A stretch of DNA of 8,645 nt from NCBI GenBank assembly GCA_003818595.1, contig RPQV01000119.1, positions 1-8,645 on the forward strand, written 5' to 3'. The translations under genes and the position numbers were made by a program. Source of the DNA: Calditrichota bacterium. Its GTDB lineage: Bacteria; Zhuqueibacterota; Zhuqueibacteria; Residuimicrobiales; Krinioviventaceae. Below the pieces are notes generated by a model, which was not told the origin of the DNA, searched no databases, and saw only the letters and a list, made by a program, of their open reading frames with translations. This document shows, one piece after another, positions 6,014 to 8,645 of the stretch. Position 1 is the stretch's first letter; the number at the start of each line of letters is the position of its first letter.

Positions 6014-6607
6014 ATGACGCATGTTTCGCACGATAAAATAACCAGAGATAAGATTTTTTCAACAGCCGCTCATTTGTTCGCCCAAAAGGGATATAACGGC
6101 GTGTCGATGAGGGAAATTTCCGAACGTTCAGAGGTGTCCAAACCGACGATATATTATTATTTCGGCAGTAAAGAAGGCATTTTCCGCCAGCTCATGGATG
6201 CGAGCGTCGTTCGTATGTTTACCGTGATGGATGAAATCGCGCAAATGCCGATTTCCAATAAAGAGAAACTAGTTGCGATCACTAAAAATTTTTTCAAAGA
6301 AGCCCAGCAACATCCGGAATTCGTCAAGTTTTTTCTCAACATGTCGATTGTCTCTCCTGATGCCGCCATCGTCCAAAAATGCATGCAGGAAGCCGCCAAG
6401 AGGGGCAATATGCTGACTCAGATTATATCGCAAGGCATTTCCTCAGGTGAATTCGGGCAGACATGGCGCCCAGAATTGGCCGCAAGCATCATCGGCGGCG
6501 CCATGCAGCATTTCATCTGGCAGCAACTGGCTTCGAAAAAGAAAATATTATCCGATCAATTGGCTGAAGAAATCATCGAATTGATATTTAAAGGATTGAA
6601 TGAATAG
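6014..6607 (+). CDS. TetR/AcrR-family transcriptional regulator
   Basis: This 197-residue regulator has a typical N-terminal TetR DNA-binding domain. The region from IFSTAAHLFAQKGYNGVSM (14-32) through the recognition part SKPTIYYYFGSKEGIF (42-57) matches the family pattern, including the YYYFGSKE signature. The C-terminal part (about 65-197) is helical and would hold the ligand pocket and dimer interface. It is too variable to predict an inducer. The ATG at 6014 has AAGGA at about 6005-6009. The TolC-family gene follows after 32 nt in the same direction with no terminator visible, so regulator and efflux genes probably form one transcript. Its likely operator is the inverted repeat at 5972-5985, giving autoregulation and ligand-relieved repression of the pump. 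Control of the upstream ABC operon is not shown. Confidence 0.93.
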   Translation: MTHVSHDKITRDKIFSTAAHLFAQKGYNGVSMREISERSEVSKPTIYYYFGSKEGIFRQLMDASVVRMFTVMDEIAQMPISNKEKLVAITKNFFKEAQQHPEFVKFFLNMSIVSPDAAIVQKCMQEAAKRGNMLTQIISQGISSGEFGQTWRPELAASIIGGAMQHFIWQQLASKKKILSDQLAEEIIELIFKGLNE

Positions 6608-6639
6608 TTACTATTGTCAGCAGAAGGAATGAGTAAACC

Positions 6640-8013
6640 ATGAAATGGAAAATGATAGTATCAACACTGCTTTTATTTGCGACCTTTGTCTCTGCAGAAG
6701 AGCCTCTGAACTTGTCGCTGGAAAGCAGCTTCGATCTGGCGCTGGCCAATAATCCTTCCTATCAAATCAAGGTCAAGGAATTAAAAAAGGCCAAAGCCGG
6801 CGTCACCGAATCCTATTCTGCGATTATGCCGCAAATCAGTGCCAGTGCCAGCCTGCAAAAGGCGTGGTCGATCCAGGAAAACACGATTCCCAACTTTATC
6901 AAGTTCATGTTGGGGCCTTCATTCCCAGGAGTCGAATTCATGCCGGATTATGTCCGCCTGTCATTCGGACTGGAAAACACCCTGGTCTATGGCGCCAGCC
7001 TTTCTCAGCCTCTGTTCCTTGGTGGCGCCGGCGTTGCCGGCATTAAAATAGCCGGTTCTGCGTATCAGACAGCCATACAAAATCTGGAATTGGCACGTCA
7101 GGACCTGCTCTATCAAACGGTTGCCGCCTTTTACGGCTGCATTCTCGCGGATCAGGTCGTCAAAGTTAGGGAAGATGTGCTTTTGGAATCGGAGAAAAAC
7201 CTTCAAGTGGTTCGCCAAAAATATGATGCAGGTGCTGCCTCAAAATTTGATCTGATGCGGGCTGAAGTCAATGTGGCCAACTCTCGTCCCGACGCCATCT
7301 CCGCACGAAATAACTATAACAACGCATTGACGCTGTTGAAAATGATTCTGGCTTTGCCCGCAAAGCAGTCGATTCAGGTGAACGGAGAACTGAGCTATCT
7401 CGAAGATGAATTCACTGCTCTTTCACTGGAAGATTATCAGCAACTGGCCCTGCAACAACGGCCCGAGGTTGAGATGCTGGAGCAGACCAAAGCCATTGCG
7501 CACCAGGGAGTGACTATAGCGCGCAGCGCTTATCTTCCCAAGGTCTTTTTCCAGACCGATTACTCGTACATGGGCATGAGAAATGACATGAAATTCGTGC
7601 AGGATGATTTCAGCAAGGGGTTTACTTCTGCGGTTGCCCTGCAACTGCCGTTGTTCACCAGTTTCCGTACAACCAAGCAGTATCAGAAAGCACGTTTGGA
7701 TTACCGAATCGCTCAAGATACGGAAAATCAGGCGATTGACGGAATCAACGCTGAAGTCGAAGCATCTTTTCATAATCTCATTGAAGCAAAAGAAAAATAC
7801 GCTTCTGCCAGTGAAACGGTTGACATGGCCACCGAATCTCTGCGCTTGGCGAATATGATGTATGAAGAGGGTGGGAACACTCAGTTGGATGTATTCACGG
7901 CGCAACTCGGCTTGACCAGCGCCAAGATGAACTATCTGTCGAGTCTTTATTCATACCAGATGGCGCGTTACTCACTGCGCAAGGTAACCGGCCAATTGAA
8001 AAGTATCTTATAA
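6640..8013 (+). CDS. TolC-family outer membrane efflux protein
   Basis: This is a 457-residue outer-membrane factor with a clear signal peptide (MKWKMIVSTLLLFATFVSAE, cleavage near residue 19). Two outer-membrane-efflux repeats are visible. The first spans about 31-240 and carries KYDAGAASKFDLMRAEVNVA (194-213). The second spans about 263-452 and carries the matching YEEGGNTQLDVFTAQLGLTS (408-427). This internal pseudo-repeat is the mark of TolC/OprM proteins, whose trimers form an outer-membrane barrel and a periplasmic alpha tunnel. Long helical coiled-coil segments and a barrel segment around residues 66-130 fit this. There is no lipobox, so it is TolC-like rather than a lipidated OprM. 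AAGGA (6624-6628) lies 11 bases before the ATG. It sits between tetR and the adaptor gene and should supply the exit duct for the pump. Confidence 0.94.
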   Translation: MKWKMIVSTLLLFATFVSAEEPLNLSLESSFDLALANNPSYQIKVKELKKAKAGVTESYSAIMPQISASASLQKAWSIQENTIPNFIKFMLGPSFPGVEFMPDYVRLSFGLENTLVYGASLSQPLFLGGAGVAGIKIAGSAYQTAIQNLELARQDLLYQTVAAFYGCILADQVVKVREDVLLESEKNLQVVRQKYDAGAASKFDLMRAEVNVANSRPDAISARNNYNNALTLLKMILALPAKQSIQVNGELSYLEDEFTALSLEDYQQLALQQRPEVEMLEQTKAIAHQGVTIARSAYLPKVFFQTDYSYMGMRNDMKFVQDDFSKGFTSAVALQLPLFTSFRTTKQYQKARLDYRIAQDTENQAIDGINAEVEASFHNLIEAKEKYASASETVDMATESLRLANMMYEEGGNTQLDVFTAQLGLTSAKMNYLSSLYSYQMARYSLRKVTGQLKSIL

Positions 8014-8035
8014 TTCAAGATAGAGGAGCTATCAA

Positions 8036-8645
8036 ATGAAACAAATCAGTCTTTTTATACTTGCCTTGGCCCTCGCTGCCATCCTGACGGGTTGCGGCGC
8101 CAAATCTAAAGCGGTCAAGGAAGAAGCGAAAATCCCGGTCAGCGTCACGGCTGTTAAATTGGGAACGGTCGAGCAATCATTGATTTATAACGGCGATATC
8201 GAAGCCGAATTTGCGGTCAAGGTTTTTTCAAAAATCCCCGATCGCATCGAATCCTTTTCAGTTGATGAGGGGGATTTTATCGAAAAAGGCAAACCGATCG
8301 CCAAGATTTTGGCGACAACCATTGAACAGGGAGTTCTCCAGGCACAAGCCGGAGTGACCGCTTTGCGCGCGCAGGAATCGAATTTAGCGCTTGAATTCGA
8401 GCGCTCTTCACGCTTGTTCAGAGAAGGCGCCCTCAGTAAACAGCAATTTGACGCCATCGAAACGCAGTTCAAAGCCATTCGAGCTCAGGTTGAACAGGCA
8501 GAGGCGGCATCGGCCAGCGCATCGGCCAGCCTGGGAGACGCCACCATTACCGCGCCGTTCAGCGGCATCATCAGCAAACGCTATCTGGAAGTCGGTGACA
8601 TGGTATCACCCGGAATGCCATTGGTTGAAATTGTGCAGATGGAAC
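8036..8645 (+). CDS. RND-type efflux periplasmic adaptor (membrane fusion protein) lipoprotein, N-terminal part
   Basis: The first 203 codons are present and the gene is cut by the right edge. GAGGAG (8023-8028) precedes the ATG by seven bases. The signal sequence ends in a lipobox, LTGC (17-20), so Cys20 should be lipidated and hold the adaptor in a membrane. After a low-complexity linker, PVSVTAVKLGTVEQSL begins the membrane-proximal/barrel part. The first half lipoyl motif includes VDEGDFIEKGKPIAKI (76-91), a helical hairpin spans about 97-165, and the second lipoyl half is DATITAPFSGIISKRYLEVG (168-187). That order is standard for AcrA/MexA/HlyD-type adaptors, which connect an inner-membrane pump to a TolC channel. 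Near the end of the hairpin a 12-bp tandem repeat encodes ASASASAS (158-165). It follows the TolC gene after 22 nt. An RND pump would be expected next but is not in the window. Confidence 0.93.
   Translation, partial: MKQISLFILALALAAILTGCGAKSKAVKEEAKIPVSVTAVKLGTVEQSLIYNGDIEAEFAVKVFSKIPDRIESFSVDEGDFIEKGKPIAKILATTIEQGVLQAQAGVTALRAQESNLALEFERSSRLFREGALSKQQFDAIETQFKAIRAQVEQAEAASASASASLGDATITAPFSGIISKRYLEVGDMVSPGMPLVEIVQME
8507..8530 (+). repeat. 12-bp tandem direct repeat inside the adaptor gene
   Basis: GCATCGGCCAGC occurs twice in a row, in frame, encoding ASAS-ASAS at residues 158-165 of the adaptor, at the end of the helical hairpin. The two copies are identical at the DNA level, which suggests a recent slippage duplication. 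Copy number could vary between strains. Confidence 0.85.

Noticed and set aside
7423..7905. A 160-codon minus-strand open frame.
   Set aside because: It is antisense to the second repeat of the TolC-family gene and is explained by the codon pattern of that gene.

Overview
The window comes from a Gram-negative (diderm) bacterium. It encodes an outer-membrane beta-barrel candidate, a TolC-family outer-membrane channel, a lipoprotein adaptor of RND type and a LolA-like periplasmic protein. Base composition looks close to 50% GC, genes are tightly packed, and Shine-Dalgarno sites (AAGGA, GAGG, GGAGG) precede most starts. The phylum cannot be fixed from sequence alone. The gene families and layout remind me of the Fibrobacterota-Chlorobiota-Bacteroidota relatives or candidate phyla such as KSB1, but this is a low-confidence impression.

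Layout. (1) Positions 1-610, minus strand: the N-terminal half of a RarA/MgsA-type AAA+ ATPase that runs off the left edge. (2) Positions 611-766: a short divergent intergenic region with a weak candidate rarA promoter and small dyads. (3) Positions 767-5820, plus strand: a five-gene operon with a putative outer-membrane beta-barrel, a LolD/MacB-type ABC ATPase, two different FtsX/LolC-E-type permeases and a LolA-like 'outer membrane lipoprotein-sorting' protein. The last four genes overlap at their ends (14, 4 and 4 nt) and are probably translationally coupled. (4) Positions 5821-6013: an AT-rich spacer with a perfect 14-bp palindrome, a 21-codon reading frame behind a strong ribosome binding site, and an operator-like inverted repeat. 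(5) Positions 6014-8645, plus strand: a TetR-family regulator, a TolC-family outer-membrane factor and the first 203 codons of a lipoprotein membrane-fusion protein. An RND pump gene would be expected beyond the right edge.

How the genes may work together. The five-gene operon holds the parts of a complete trans-envelope route: an ATP-driven inner-membrane extractor, a periplasmic carrier and a possible outer-membrane receiver. It is like Lol or Lpt in logic, but its beta-barrel is uncharacterised. I consider this the most interesting content of the window. The second cluster is a conventional TetR-controlled tripartite efflux system, probably autoregulated through the inverted repeat just upstream of tetR. 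Whether that regulator also affects the ABC operon cannot be told from the sequence. I saw no RNA genes, CRISPR arrays, insertion sequences or attachment sites.
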